Positions 22,037 through 33,923 are shown, counted from the stretch's first letter. The stretch: 64,000 bases of DNA from Rhyzopertha dominica (GCA_025024175.1 QCXZ01000137.1:4030001-4094000), one strand, 5' to 3'. Notes: generated by a model from the letters alone, not told the origin. A program made the numbers and translations.

Positions 22037-23402
22037 TGGGGTTGTAGACCATATTTTTTTTATTGCAGAATATGAATCTACATAAAAAATAATAATAGAC
22101 CCTTGTGTATTCATTTATTTTCCAAAGCGCTTAGATAAATGTAAAAAAATGGTAAAGTTTAAATATTTGAATGTGTGACGTAGGTTGACCCTGCCGCTTG
22201 TGATTGGCAGCAGCTGTGTGTTGTTGCCAGAGCACAATAATTTTCAGGGTTCCAGTTGCCTGTGCGTGTTTTTCGCTGTCAACTGCCGACGAACGGACGA
22301 CGAGCGTCATTCATAACCTCTCAGTAATGCTCGTGTTGTTTGCTTTTGTTTATCGATCACGAACGAGCGGACGAAATGGCTGCTGAAAGGAAATGTTTTG
22401 TACCAACATGCACAAATACTAGTATTGTTGCTCTAGAGAAGAAATTTTTAATTGTACCTTTGTACCCGAAGAAAAATCAAGACGAAAATTGTAGTGTGAT
22501 GGACTAACAGCTAACAGTTATTTTAAAGAATATATAAATCCTCGAAAAAGCAAGCCAAACGCAAATGTAAACAAACAGATCATATGTCTATCTGTACAGT
22601 GTTGCCACTGGGGCTGATAGAAATTCCGCTAGATTGGCGTATCGAATCCGCTAAAATTTTTAAGACAGGGTAATCTGTTGATATACAAGGGGATTTATTA
22701 TTTATTTTACATAAATACTTATTATTTTTCTACATATTATGCTATAACGTTAAAAATTTCGTTGTCGAGCTCATCGTGTTCCTTCCAGAAATATGTTTCG
22801 TTGCTTTTTACTTGGTTTAAGATAATAATATCTGCGTCATTTGACAATCTGAGCTGCAACGTCAAACACACAAGCACTAGTGAGACGTTGGTAAAATTTT
22901 GGATTGGTAGGTAAAAAAAGCAGGAAATATAATATTTCCCAAGCAAGGAATACAGTAATCATCGAGTCACCTAGCATAAATACATCGATTGTAGATACTT
23001 AATATCTAAGTTTCCCATATTTATACGCTAAAGTGAAACAGTTAATATTAATTAAAGACTTTCTTATTCCGTTAAAATATTCGCTTACTGCTAAAACGTA
23101 TGTTTTTCCCTTGGGCGAGAATTTTATCCGCCAAGTTGGCAACACTGACGAGATGTCTCTTCTATGAGTCAAACGCGAAATCACGGTAGGTTTACCGTGG
23201 CGAAATGCGATCCCACCACACTCCCCCACTCTAGCCGGGTCAAGTGACGTTGCTAGCAATATTTGAATTTGGCGGAAAACTTTAGAGGGCGACAATATAA
23301 CATTAGAAATATTTTTTTGTTGCTAATATCTTACTTCATTGGGTCTAGGAAAACCTACAAATGTGTTGCAATAACGATTTGTGATCGAGGGCTACAACCC
23401 CA
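22037..23402. mobile_element. THAP element family 1, copy A
   Basis: It is a 1366-bp element with ends TGGGGTTGTAGACC and the near-inverse GGGCTACAACCCCA. It is flanked by a perfect 6-bp duplication TTGCAA (22031-22036 and 23403-23408). It is closely similar to 59230-60545. One short exon on the plus strand encodes the first half of a THAP finger. The rest shows only short frames. The superfamily is uncertain: THAP suggests P or Kolobok, but their target duplications are about 8 bp and TTAA respectively. Confidence 0.8.
22376..22507 (+). pseudogene. first half of THAP finger (family 1)
   Basis: A 43-codon frame starts MAAERKCFVPTCTNTSI, with the C-x4-C pair of a THAP finger, followed by KKFLIVPLYPKK, the F..VP box. 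The distal Cys-x2-His pair is absent, and a stop follows at 22505-22507. The sister at 59546 keeps a different later part (LRRKLW, the conserved Trp region), so together the copies suggest one ancestral exon. It is too short to be functional. Confidence 0.65.
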
Positions 23403-23792
23403 TTGCAAATAACAAAGTGAATTAAAATTATCACCAATCACAAGGATATTGGAGATGGAGACACCTGGAGTTTTTGTCCTTGCTTAGCGATAACGAATAT
23501 GGTTTTTATCCCGAAGTTTTTTGCAAGGCCCAAGTTTGTCAATACACTTTTCTCAACTCAGAAGTCATAAATTGTACAAGTGTGATACATTTTTGAAATC
23601 AGGAAAACATATGTTTTTCAATGATGTGCCTCTTGATCCGACTTCCTATTTAAAAAATGCATCTTGCGCCCATATTTCGGAAACGAGAGCTGATACGGAG
23701 TTGAAAAAATTCCAGAAAATGCATTTTCAAAAAAATCGGTGAAGCAGAACCTGAAATATCCTGCTGATTCCATACTTTGTAGCGATCCTGTA

Positions 23793-24600
23793 TATCGATT
23801 ATGGTAATTGTGAAATTATATGGGGCTGTTTTTTCCAGTAAATTTCAATGAGGTAAAAAGATGAAAGTCGATAATTTAAAAAAAATCATCATATCTCGAA
23901 AACTAGAAGAGACCGCGCAGTCCTTGTAGATATTAAGAAGCATTTNTCGGTCTAGTTTTAGGACAGCTGTTCAGTACAGTGGGTTCCAATGGTCCATTGG
24001 AATCAACTAAAATGCAATTTTATTTTTGCAGCCATTATTTTGTTCATACAGCGCCTTTTTACGGGACACATCATTATTGAATCGTGAAAATACCAACGTC
24101 AATAATTGTTAAAATAATTCTGACTTGTGTTACATTTTTTACCAGAGCAGTACAAATCCACAAATTCTAATGTTAAAGAGAACTGTTTCGTTCATTATTT
24201 CAACAACACACCGCGCAAGGTTATAGCTATTATTTCGGATGAGGAACCAACGGCGTTACGCAACAGCTAAGGTAATTACTTAAATTAACTTCGGGCCAAC
24301 TTAATGGGCTTGGCTGCGTTAATTGCTCGGTTCTTGATTTAACTCAACTTACCTGACATCGATTAAGGTTTTAATGAAAAAGTGTGGCGGGTGAAAATCT
24401 AATTACCGTCGGATTTAAGCACCTACGGTTGCGAAAACGTGTTTTTAAAACTGCGGCTCGAGCTGCACGAGATCTGTTATGTTGTTTGACTTTTTTTGGT
24501 CATTTTATGTTTGCACTGTATGAACAATCCTGCCTCTCACGCCTTCATGTCACTTCTGCGAACTGATTCTAATATTAACAGACACTTATTCTTTTTGCAG
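23793..24600 (+). other. NAV intron sequence upstream of the first exon
   Basis: AT-rich, with an N at 23946 and no recognisable element. It ends in a pyrimidine tract and CAG at 24598-24600, the acceptor of the NAV exon. Confidence 0.5.
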
Positions 24601-24718
24601 ATCTACACTGACTGGGCCAACCATTACCTGGAAAAGGCACGCAGCAAGAAGCGAGTCAGCTCCCTGGCAACGGACTGCAGTGACGGTGTCCTTCTGGCAG
24701 ACGTCATCGAATCCGTCA
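24601..24718 (+). CDS. sick: neuron navigator (NAV/sickie) calponin-homology exon, first part
   Basis: A 118-nt internal exon bounded by TTCTTTTTGCAG and GTAAGTA. It encodes 39 residues beginning IYTDWANHYLEKARSKKR and ending with GVLLADVIESV plus one nucleotide. This matches the start of the calponin-homology domain of neuron navigators (vertebrate NAV2/NAV3, Drosophila sickie), especially the IYTDWANHYL and DGVLLA motifs. In those proteins the domain lies near the N-terminus and links the cytoskeleton to axon guidance and cell migration. GC content and codon use stand out from the surroundings. The phase (one extra base) fits the exon at 32662. The upstream exons are not visible in this window. 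Confidence 0.93.
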
Positions 24719-25369
24719 GTAAGTATACTTTTCCCATTGGAATAGGGTTACATGGAGGGTCCTTTTGTGTAGAAAACAATCGCTTCAAAATAGGTTTACG
24801 ACGGACTCGTACCGTGACCATTTTCTTGTCCCGCAAACCGTTCCAGTGCCGTATTGACCATTATCATCCTATTTAGAAATGGAAAATGTGGCATTATTTA
24901 GAGCCACTTTAGATATGAATTTGTATAACATTCGCGTGGACATGTTTGATTTTTCACCTGTAAAGGTACTTGTTTAAAACGATTAAACCTCAATAAAAAG
25001 AATGGACGTATCTGAATTCGACCGTCACTGCAAAAATAATTCCTTGTTTTTAAAATTGAGCATTATGGAGGGCCTTTTCTCTTTATTTTTTTCTAAATAA
25101 AATGGATAACAGGCAGCAGGTAGAGCAATTAGAAACAAAATTTATTTAGTTGACAACCGATCGTCTTACGTGAGAGTTGTGCTTGTGACACGTGTTTCGT
25201 CCATGGGAAAATGCAGAAGAAGAAGCTGGCCCTCTCCACGAGCTGCAAGAGGTAGAGAAACAAGCGAGAATGAAGAACTACCGTCAAAGAAAAAAGGCGT
25301 CATTTGCATCCAGACGCTTAAAAAATAGTAATGAATGTGTATTAAGGTCTGATCAAGATGGGATATTCT

Positions 25370-26442
25370 AATCCGGTTAAAGTTACAAGTGATTTAACAA
25401 AAGTACCTTATACATCAATTCAAAGGATTATAAATAAAGACAGTTACGATAGAGAAAAATGGACAAAGAAAAGTTTACGAAATTAAGTGAAAGTTTGGGT
25501 ACAGAAATAATGAAAGCTGTATGCGATATGTACTTATATAAGAAAAATATGGTGCCTATACGGTAGCCTCATTGAAACAAAAATTAATCGATTCTGAAGG
25601 TTGTGACGAAACATTTAGGCTATACTTAAGAAGTATTGGTCTTAATTACAAAACGCTTGACAAAAGAATGGTCATTGTGGAATCACCACGTTAGATAAAA
25701 CAATATCGAGATGAAGGGCGCAACATAGTTTATTTCGACGAAACATGGTTGGATGGTTGTGAATAAAGGTCTTACCGATGGTATAATAAATTGCTGTTTA
25801 AATACACCCCCTTTCCGCGACAAAAGAATTATTATTCTGCACTCGGGTGGAAGTAATGGGTGGGCCCAAAACGGACTTCTTTTGTCAGCAAGGAATATAA
25901 AAATTTTTTCTGCTGACTATCATCAGTACATGGATGCTTCGCTGTTTGAGACTTGGTTTACGAAAGAATTGTTGCCATTTCTACCTCAGCGTAATGGTAA
26001 TGCATTACGCAAAATATCATTCAAAACAATTAATAAGAAATCGTGCCAAGCTATTCGAACACAGGACATTATGGATTATATGACGAGAACTCATATGGAA
26101 GGACCTAACAAGGCCACCAAAAAGACTGAACTGAATAAAATTAAAAATCTTAAAAATTCTGATCAATACAGGTTTGATGAAATCGCGAAAAAAGATGGAC
26201 ACACCGTGTTGAGACTGCCTCCTTACTACTGTCTTCTCAATCCAGTTGAACTAATTTGGAGTGATCTAAAACGAGGAATTAGAAGACACAATAATTCTCA
26301 TAATTTAAGTGCTAGTGTGGTGGACGTTTTTGGGAACGAAGTTGACAAGATTAGTGCTGAAAAGTGGGTAAACTATGAAAAACATATTATAGCCATCGTA
26401 AAACTCGTATCTGTCTCCAAGTGTGAACAGTTTGAACATTGA
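25370..26442 (+). pseudogene. divergent DDE (Tc1/mariner-superfamily) transposase
   Basis: Segments on the plus strand read NIVYFDETWLDG (first Asp, about 25718-25755), then IIILHSGGSNGWAQNGLLLS and the FETWFTKELLPFL block, and finally DGHTVLRLPPYYCLLNPVEL and IWSDLKRG (third acidic residue is Glu). The 229-codon open frame from 25753 covers most of this. The second-Asp motif is found only in a shifted frame as MHYAKYHS, where family members have a DNA/Y-HS motif: the Asp codon has become His at 26003-26005. Thus it has a frameshift and a lost catalytic residue. No terminal repeats were identified. Confidence 0.75.
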
Positions 26443-26580
26443 TTTAAATTCTGATTCGGAAAATAACAGTGAATTTTTCGAAAACATTGATGATAGTGAT
26501 TTAAATTAATTATTAAATTATTCTCCATGCGGGAATTAATTAATGTGAAAGTCCGGTTCTGAAGTCATGCCTGCGGAATA

Positions 26581-27249
26581 TTGGAAAGGAAATCTCCGAG
26601 TGACAAAGGAACTTTAAGAATGCTGCATGAACGTGAACATGCTCATTTATTAAGGACCATTATTTATAATTTATATAAAGACAATTGTGTTTCGACACTA
26701 AGAATGTTGCAAGAAAAAGTCGCCGAAACAATTAAAATTTGTATTTGCGTCGAAACCCTACGAAATCTACCATTCGGTACAAAAGAATAAAATTCCAAAT
26801 AGAGGTAGTCGAAAACAACAGATTGTGGACGTCTTAGAGAAACATGATCTGTATTTTGAAGATAGCAATACGAAAGAAGAGTTGTCGGAAGTACTAAGAA
26901 CTAAATATTAAAAGAAAGAATATGAAGCAGATCAAGAAGCAGCGAATCGTGGCCATCAAGTGCATCGGCTTCCACCCTATCATTGTATTTTTAATCGCAT
27001 TGAATTGATATGGGCAGAATTAAAGGGAAATTTAAGGAGGAAAATACAAATTCCAAATTTAGTGTAGGTACCGTAAAATTAATTGAAGAAGAGGTCAATA
27101 AAATAAATGAAGTTAGTTGGGCAAATTGTGTCCGTCATGTAATTGAAATCGAAGATAATTATTGCGCCAAGAATCTAGAGAGCGACAGTAATGATGAAGA
27201 ATTTTGTGATAGTGACTGCGACCATAATTCATTTTTAATATTTATTTAA
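26581..27249 (+). pseudogene. second divergent DDE transposase, internally deleted
   Basis: It lies about 140 bp after the previous copy, in the same orientation. It has an N-terminal part (DNCVSTLRMLQEKVAETIK, CVETLRNLPFG), then jumps past both Asp blocks to RGSRKQQIVDVLEKHDLYFE, then GHQVHRLPPYHCIFNRIEL and IWAELKG, where the usual Pro of NPIEL is Arg. After a frameshift the tail KLIEEEVNKINEVSWANCVR and an acidic C-terminus are open to 27247. It is a non-autonomous relic. Confidence 0.72.
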
Positions 27250-27551
27250 TGCGATTTATCTACCTGTGTAGTTTTTGTCGTAATAGTAAATATAGTACAT
27301 TTGTTTATATTAAATTTAATTAAAGTGTGTGCAAATTGCTATTATTATTCTTTTAATACTGTCACCGGCGCGTGGCTGCAATTTATGCTAGTGAGACGAT
27401 GTGATTGCCGTACACAACTATATCGAGCCATAAGATTCTTCCAAATATAGACAAACTTTACTACCATTTTCAACCGCATTATGCGTTTGTGTAGATAACC
27501 ATGTAGTCGTTTCGGTTTTATTTAGAGTTCAAATTAGATAATATATTTTCG

Positions 27552-27616
27552 AAAGGATCGCTGTCTCTATACAATACTAACAAAAATTATTAATCTGACG
27601 TTTCGATTATTAGATG
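27552..27616 (-). repeat. fragment of Penelope terminal repeat
   Basis: It resembles 8911-8975, including GACGTTTCGATTA and the GATCGCTGTCTCT block. It breaks off inside the ribozyme-like hairpin, so only part of the repeat is present. Confidence 0.6.
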
Positions 27617-29207
27617 TTTGTATGTTTAGATTCAATTGCACAATAATTCCCTCAAGGAGTTGCTTTTGCATAGCAAAGTGGCACCGTGCCCGCGATTTTT
27701 TTCCTGTATTTTTGTGTCGTCATTTCCTGGATGATAAATGACGGCGGAGTGGCCGCGGAGGTGTGCTGCCACCTCCGAGACGTCGACTTCAAGAGGTGTT
27801 TTGATTACGCTGACTAAAGCCATTGTGATGTGTTGCGTGTACAATGGTTTTGATTTTTTTCGGTGACGGGCGCCGCTGCATATTTATGCCGTGTGTGGGA
27901 TACTCGGGAGAACGGAATTAATAGATGCGATGGGGTGTCGCGTTACGAGAATGTTTATGGATAGGTTCCTTGGGTGTGAAATGGCGAACGTCTAATTACT
28001 TCCACATCCAACGGATGGAAAGTATTGTATTGCGAAAAAAATTTTCAAAAATTTTTATTTGCTTAGAGCCGTTTACTACTATACTTATTTAAGTACTGAA
28101 ATATGCGTTTTTTTCATATAAGTTTGCAGTTACGTCATAATGTCACTTGTTATCGTTGTTGCCAGGTTTACCGCTGGTTGACAAGCAAACTAACCTCACA
28201 AATTAACATTGACACTTGATATGTCAATTCCGCATCGCTTAGTGCGTAAAATTTTATATTTAGACGTCATGGTGCAATTTCATGGGAGCACAGTGTATCA
28301 CGGTAGTTAGTGAGCTGCATCTTGCCACATTCCTGATTTGCTCCATTTGCCTCGCAAATTTTAACTCTTAACCGTAAATAAATGGGTAAAACTGCGGTGA
28401 CCCTGTGATACCCTGCTGCACGAGTGTTGATGTTAAAACGTTTCTTAGATTTCAGAAATCCTATGTACAACAAGCAGTTCTACTTGAAAATTATAGATTA
28501 CAGAACAGAAACATGACGTCATATCGTATATATTCAAATTGAGGTTATGGTTATAACTACTGGCATGAAGAGAGTGACAAACAGGGGCTGTTTATAGCGG
28601 GAGTTAAAACTATGTAAACACCACAGTCTCAAATGTATGGTGAACACTGTCCAGCATCCTCAATAACATGAAACCTATTCACAAAATATAAAATTATGAT
28701 ATCGTGTTGTGTATTGCTACAACAAATTCCAAGCTTGTTTTGTAGAAGCTTCACGTTTTAGCAGATATTAGTCTTGACAGCAACTGTGTAGTTTGAGATA
28801 CAAAAGCAATCAAATTCCAATCTTACAAAAGCTACTAATAAAAATATTATAGGGTTAAAATAGCTGGCAACTGCATGAAATGTATAATATCAAACATCGA
28901 TAATGATTATTGACAATAACTGAAATATCAACCACAATGCCTGTAGATCCTAATCGACCAAATACTTAAAATCAGATATCACACTATACCTACTACGAGT
29001 ATACTTTGCTATCGTTTTGTGATTTAAAAATTTTATTAATCAGAAAAGGGAACAAAATCAGAAACAATAAAATTTTAATTTGGTTATCTTAAAAGTGGAA
29101 TATTTTGAACAAATTTTATTTGTTGACGAATTCATGCACTGCATCCACAACAAATAAATATCAAACTTTTACATCAAACCAAAAAGTGTCTATGAGCATG
29201 TTTTTTT

Positions 29208-29905
29208 ATAAGTTCTTAAAATTATCATACTGAAAATTAGATGCGCGTTTCAATACAAGAAATAAGCGTAGGGTTTTGTCCTCAATTTGTAATTACAAAT
29301 TCTTTTCAGTAAGTATATCAATACGTACTTAAATGAGCTGAAAGAAGAGCTGCTAATAGAAGATCCAGCAGCATATAAAATTTTTTTACAAATGGGCAAT
29401 GCTTCATTTAAAAAATTGTTTGAACTTGTCCATAACAAAATAGGGAAACAAGATACACAATTCCATGAAAGCATTCCTTCCGTTTCATTTACAAAAGCAT
29501 GACAACACATCATGTTCCCGGGGTTGTAAAAAGTGTACTCACACCAATACACATATTTTAAGAAGCCTAAAACTGCATTTCATGTTGATGTATTAATTAG
29601 CTGGTAGTAAGAAGTCTGCCCAAAATAACAGATAGCCTCTTCAAAAGTTTATTTGGCCGATATCAGTACAAAAGCTGCCTAATCTTACAACCCTGCTTAT
29701 TGCGTAGGTTCGAAAAGTAGGTTCTATTAACGTTTTGTTTATAAACGATAAAACAGGTTAGTGCGCATCGATATGCGCAGTTTTAACACGAAATATAGAA
29801 ATTTAGTACAAGAAAATAGAACGTGGGCTAATTTCTTGTATTGAAACGGCGCGCGCATCCAGTTTCCGTATAATATTTTTTAGAACTTATTTCAATACTT
29901 AAAAT
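29208..29905 (+). mobile_element. PIF/Harbinger-derived element
   Basis: Imperfect inverted repeats of roughly 65-80 bp lie at 29208-29272 and 29825-29905, both containing ATGCGCG and TTTCAATACAAGAAAT. They enclose a Harbinger transposase N-terminal scrap at 29326-29502. At about 0.7 kb it is too short to be autonomous. Target duplications were not resolved. Confidence 0.6.
29326..29502 (+). pseudogene. Harbinger transposase N-terminal fragment
   Basis: The frame ELKEELLIEDPAAYKIFLQM, then NASFKKLFELVHNKIGKQDT and QFHESI, matches the region just before the DDE nuclease of HARBI1-like transposases (D-x-YKNFLRM, LLxLVxPxIxKxDT). It stops at 29500-29502, where the family continues with an ERLA-TLRFLATG block. 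The catalytic domain is missing. Confidence 0.68.
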
Positions 29906-31012
29906 TTTTATTTTTTTTTCGTTTTAGTATGTGATTAGTAGTATCACTGCGAGCATTATTTGCTTTTATAAATTTTCATTGCAGCAAACTGTTTAGAAGA
30001 TATTAGCAAAAAAGCGTCACTTAAAGAAAACGGTTTTTCCTAAATATCTCCGAACATATTTAATGTATGCAAAAAATGAAAATACCATCAGATAGGAAAT
30101 AAAATTTCTCACAAAAAGTGTCTTAGAAAATTTATTCTAAATTTTGACACTTTCGAAATATTAAAAAAAAATCTATTTTGGACCCTGCTCGTACGATTTT
30201 TTAAAATTTTGGTATTATGCAGAAAATCAGATTTTCGTACAGAAAGCACTCTTGTAATTCTTTGTTAAGTTCATAATTTTCGAGTTATTTTTGCTAATAC
30301 CACGAGGACTGTTTGTCTTAGAAAAATGTGTAGAGAGAAAAAATGCTCAAAACATGATTACTAATCGTATAGTATAAGAAATAAAAACGTAAATGTCATT
30401 TTGACAATTGGATGTGGAAGTCAATTTGCAGCGGTTTTTTATACCTTTTTAATTAATGGCGTAAATGGATTCAGTTCTTTTTTGCGATCATGCTGTACCT
30501 GATAGCGGGCAAAACAAACGGCCGCCTTGAATTTATGAATCAAAGCAAAAACTTGGTGGTAAACCACGTTAGCATAAAATATGCGCCATTTATTGTAATG
30601 TGCCGTGTTTGTTTTAATGTTACGAGCCATTAAAAACGTGTGACACTGTAAAAAATTAGTCGGCAACACGCAACCTCATTATCAACAATGTGTCGGTTGT
30701 TAAGAAAGGATTTGTTTCGTTATGGTGCGAAATTCAATATCTAAGGTTGAAGTGGCACAAATATCTTAGGGTTTAGCTTTCAGTCCGAATAAAAAAATCA
30801 GTTTTCAAACTGAGGTTTGGTTAGGTAGTAATTACTAAACAAAAAAAGTGAATAGGAATCAGGAAAGATAAAACATAGGTATAAATTATAAATTTTCGAT
30901 ATAAAATAGAAAAACAATGAAGACGCTCTTCACATACAGAACTCTTTCTATTTTTAACAATATACCATTTAGAATATTGTAATAATCAGATAAGAAATAC
31001 ATGTTCAATATA

Positions 31013-31920
31013 CGGGGTCGTTATAAAGTATTGAACTAGCAGGATATTTCAGGTTCTGTTCCACTGATTTTTCTGAATTTGTGCATGGGCCCATGGGTAA
31101 TTAAAATACATTTTCTGGATTTTTTTAGCTCAATGTCAGCTGAAAATTCTGAAAAAGAGAAGTTTCATACACACAAAATTCACTTATTACGAGATCTGAG
31201 CGAAGATGATTTCGATCGTAGGATAGAATTTTGCGAAACTGCTATGAACATGATAAATGAAGATAGAAACATTTTAAATTGAATTATGTTTTCTGATGAA
31301 GCCACTTTTTGCCTCAATGGTAATCTGAATAGACATAATTGCAGATATTGATCGGACACAAATCCACAATGGATGGAACAAGTCCACGCACAACACCCTC
31401 AGAAAGTGTCTGGTGTGGTGTTATCGGTCATCGATGATATTTACAGCTCTTACGCGAACACATTATGCCAGAACTTATTCGCGTGTTCCCTAATCGCGAA
31501 AATGCTGCGAGTTCTTCTGAACAGATATGGTTCAGTAAGATGGTATACCGCCCCATTTTGCAGTCAACGTTCCTAGACATTTGAATGCGATATTTCCAGA
31601 CAGATGGACTGGTAGGCGCGGAGCGATAGAATGCCCAGCACGTTCCCCTGATCTGACGCCGCTTGATTTTTTCCTGTGGGAGTATCTGAAAAATCGTATT
31701 TTTGCTGATTGGCCACATAATGCAGAAGATTTAAAAAGACGAATCAGGGAAGAAACTCAACAATTTACCTCCAAATATGCTACAAAGAACATTAGAGAAC
31801 TTTTACTCAAGGCTGAATTACTGACGAAGTAAATGGGGAACATTATGAGCATCTTCTCTAATGTAAATCTGAAAAAATAATGCATTTTTCATGGAATCAT
31901 GTTTTATTTTTTTAAGTTTT
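31013..31920 (+). mobile_element. mariner family B element, 3' end lost
   Basis: The left terminal repeat CGGGGTCGTTATAAAG follows TA at 31011-31012 and matches the ends of 20701-23790. The transposase tail and a 3' region containing the GGAATCATG hairpin arm (about 31889-31905) follow. No right terminal repeat is visible, and the N-terminal third of the transposase is deleted. Confidence 0.78.
31133..31832 (+). pseudogene. family B mariner transposase, catalytic part
   Basis: Segments: LSEDDFDRRIEFCETAM, IMFSDEATFCLNGNLNRHN (Asp 1), an interrupted middle, a frame with DGIPPHFAVNVPRHLN (Asp 2; the preceding Gln codon is TAA) and RRGAIECPARSPDLTPLDFF (Asp 3). Counting from DG to PLD gives 41 intervening residues, as in the DD41D element at 48833. 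The C-terminal 83 residues from 31581 are open and intact to the stop. Confidence 0.8.
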
Positions 31921-32661
31921 GGGATTTATTTAGTAGTTCTATTTCTTTACCTAATTTAGAAAACTTTTTCTGTTCTGTAACGTTGTAAACTTTAATTGAA
32001 TGTCGATGAATTCTTTGATCTTTTTTTAAGGTCTTTTTGAAAAACCTCTTTCAAAAGATTACATTAAGAATCAATTAAAGTTTGAAGCCTTACATAATAA
32101 ACTATTACTACATTGTCCAAAAATTATTTGTAGCTTTTTAGGAACTGGTAAATAAATCCCGAAGGGTTGGTGAAATTATGGTTTCATTATTAACACAATC
32201 ACCTCCCAATCTATAAGATCTATTAAAAAAAGGATGTCATCAACCATAATTATATATTATTGTTGGTCGTGTCCACGATTCATCTCTAGAATATGATTCG
32301 CAAGGTGATCCTGTTTGGGCATTCACGATGAAAAACGAAGAAAACATTCTCCCTCGTAACGAGGGATCTGCGGCTCATTGTTGACCGCACAAAGATCGAT
32401 TAAGCAAAAGATAAACCGTTTTAGGTACCGGTAAGCGGTACTGCCATAAATGTATTATCGTTCTCCGACATATGGTGGTCTGGTCAGAGGTTAACTCGAG
32501 TCTTTTCTCTGGGAACCACGCGAATCATCAACCAGGTGTAATTAACAATACCTGTGCCATTGTTATTAACGTCTGGTGTTTGATGTGACACATTTGCATA
32601 TGCTAAGAAGTTGTTGATCTTCGTCGTGCTTCAATGTAAAAGTTTGCTTTTCTGTTTTCAG

Positions 32662-32714
32662 CTTGCCAGAAGATTCCGGATATAAACAGGAAGCCTAAGA
32701 CTCCGTCACAAATG
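32662..32714 (+). CDS. sick: neuron navigator (NAV/sickie) calponin-homology exon, second part
   Basis: A 53-nt exon between TTTTCAG and GTGAGT. Joined to the last base of the exon ending at 24718, it encodes T then CQKIPDINRKPKTPSQM, in phase with no leftover base. It aligns with the NAV segment containing DIN, PK and SQM that follows DGVLLAQ-I in vertebrate NAV2/NAV3. The next exon should begin with (V/I)-x-N-(I/V), but I did not find it in the remaining 31 kb of plus strand. Its small size and the phase match make chance very unlikely. Confidence 0.9.
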
Positions 32715-32964
32715 GTGAGTGATTTGTTTTTTTTTCTGCATGCCGTATAAACAGATAATAAGGATGTTGACTGTATTCAAATAAGAACATAATTTGAATG
32801 TAAAGTGGTAGTTTCTATGACGTAAATACTGAAAATCACAATATTTTTCCTTATTTTTACGTAATTTTATTAATATTTTATAAATTAAATGTAATTAAAT
32901 CACTCTCAAGTCACGTGACAACGAACACCAATAAGAGTGCATGACGTCACTTGTTCCTATACAT

Positions 32965-33494
32965 TAGAGTTGGGCAGTACGGGAGCCGCAGATGGATCCG
33001 GTGGAACAACTTGCGGACCCGATCCATCGGACCCGTTCCAGTGGGTCCGACACAAAGTAAACGATGTGTAACAAATTACATGTTCGGCGCCGTTTCTTCA
33101 GTGGAACCAGTGCAGTGGATCCGAAAGGCGCAGACTTAGTTGGGCTTTAGTATTAAGCATTGAATACTTTATGACTGCATCCAACTGCAACTTCATTTGT
33201 TCACATTGCTTTACTTACTTTAATCATTTAATCATTACACACAACTATAAAAAGATCCCGGTTTAGGTGAATATAATATAATATGCAATTAAGTAAACTG
33301 GCTCCGCCGTTGACAAAGACCAGCAAGCTAAATGTTTCCATTTGGATCTGCATCCGCTGGCCGCGTATGCAACCGTGGTAGCTAACAAAACTGGGTCCGG
33401 AGCCGGACCGATTCAGCGGGTCGATTCGGATCCAACGGCTCCACTTGCTGATCCGGATTCATGGAACGGGTCAGAACGGACTGACACACCTCTA
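32965..33494. mobile_element. hAT-like MITE with GGATCCG arrays
   Basis: The ends are TAGAGTTGGGCAGT and CTGACACACCTCTA. Flanking CTATACAT and CTAACATC may be a degraded 8-bp duplication. Both subterminal regions are filled with GGATCCG, GGGTCCG and related palindromic motifs (at least four on each side), while the middle is plain AT-rich sequence. No coding capacity. Confidence 0.65.
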
Positions 33495-33639
33495 CTAACA
33501 TCATTTACGCTGTCAATAGGCTTCATTGTTTGGATAAAATAATTTTGTAATAATTAATAAATTCTTCAAAGTCCGCTTTGAAAAAGTTTGGACGGTACTT
33601 TTATATTATGGAGAGTGGATTTATTAAAGCAAGTAGTTC

Positions 33640-33923
33640 AAATTTGCCGAAAATTGAATGTTTTACAGTGGCCACAATCTTCGCAACAAATAGTACCAAT
33701 ATTTGTTAGTTCTGTAATCAAATTATAAATTAGAGTAATAATACATTTTTGATTGCGTCGCTACAAGCGCCGGATCCCTGCGGGCAAGCTGAAGCCACAT
33801 TTTCCTGCCATTTGCCGAACGTGGAACATGAAGAAATAGCTTGTGAGGTGTTCTGATTGTAGTAGATGCACACTGAGATACCGCACAACACTTANAAAAC
33901 TTAGAATTCATATTATACAGCAA
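33640..33923 (-). pseudogene. THAP zinc-finger domain (family 3)
   Basis: The minus strand reads KCCAVSQCASTTIRTPHKLF, then LHVPRSANGRKMWLQLARRD. This is a good THAP finger start: C-x4-C, the F-x-VP box and the conserved Trp. After a stop the distal part appears as ICCEDCGHC, where THAP proteins have C-x2-H followed by F; the His is Cys here. An N lies within the first codons. No transposase catalytic region follows, so only the DNA-binding end of a P-like gene remains. Confidence 0.68.

Larger units (their letters stand above)
20701..23790 (-). mobile_element. mariner family B element (DD41D-like) interrupted by THAP element
   Basis: The left end is CAGGGCGGCTACAAAG after TA (20699-20700) and the right end is the inverted form ending before TA (23791-23792). 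Both ends match the foldback MITEs at 3535 and 6690 and the copy at 31013. The transposase lies on the minus strand (20980-22030). A 1366-bp THAP element with duplicated TTGCAA is inserted just upstream of the transposase start. Without it the element is about 1.7 kb. Confidence 0.85.
24719..32661 (+). other. NAV intron, 7.9 kb, filled with transposon remnants
   Basis: It lies between the two calponin-homology exons. It contains two divergent DDE transposase pseudogenes, a Penelope repeat fragment, a Harbinger remnant and a family B mariner. The stretches 24719-25200, 27251-27550, 27617-29207, 29906-31012 and 31930-32661 contain nothing I recognise. It ends in TTTTCTGTTTTCAG. Confidence 0.75.

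Noticed and set aside
27632..27844. 70-codon minus-strand open frame
   Set aside because: No recognisable domain; likely chance in a short GC-richer patch.
30439..30669. 76-codon minus-strand open frame
   Set aside because: No domain, no start context and no neighbouring exons.
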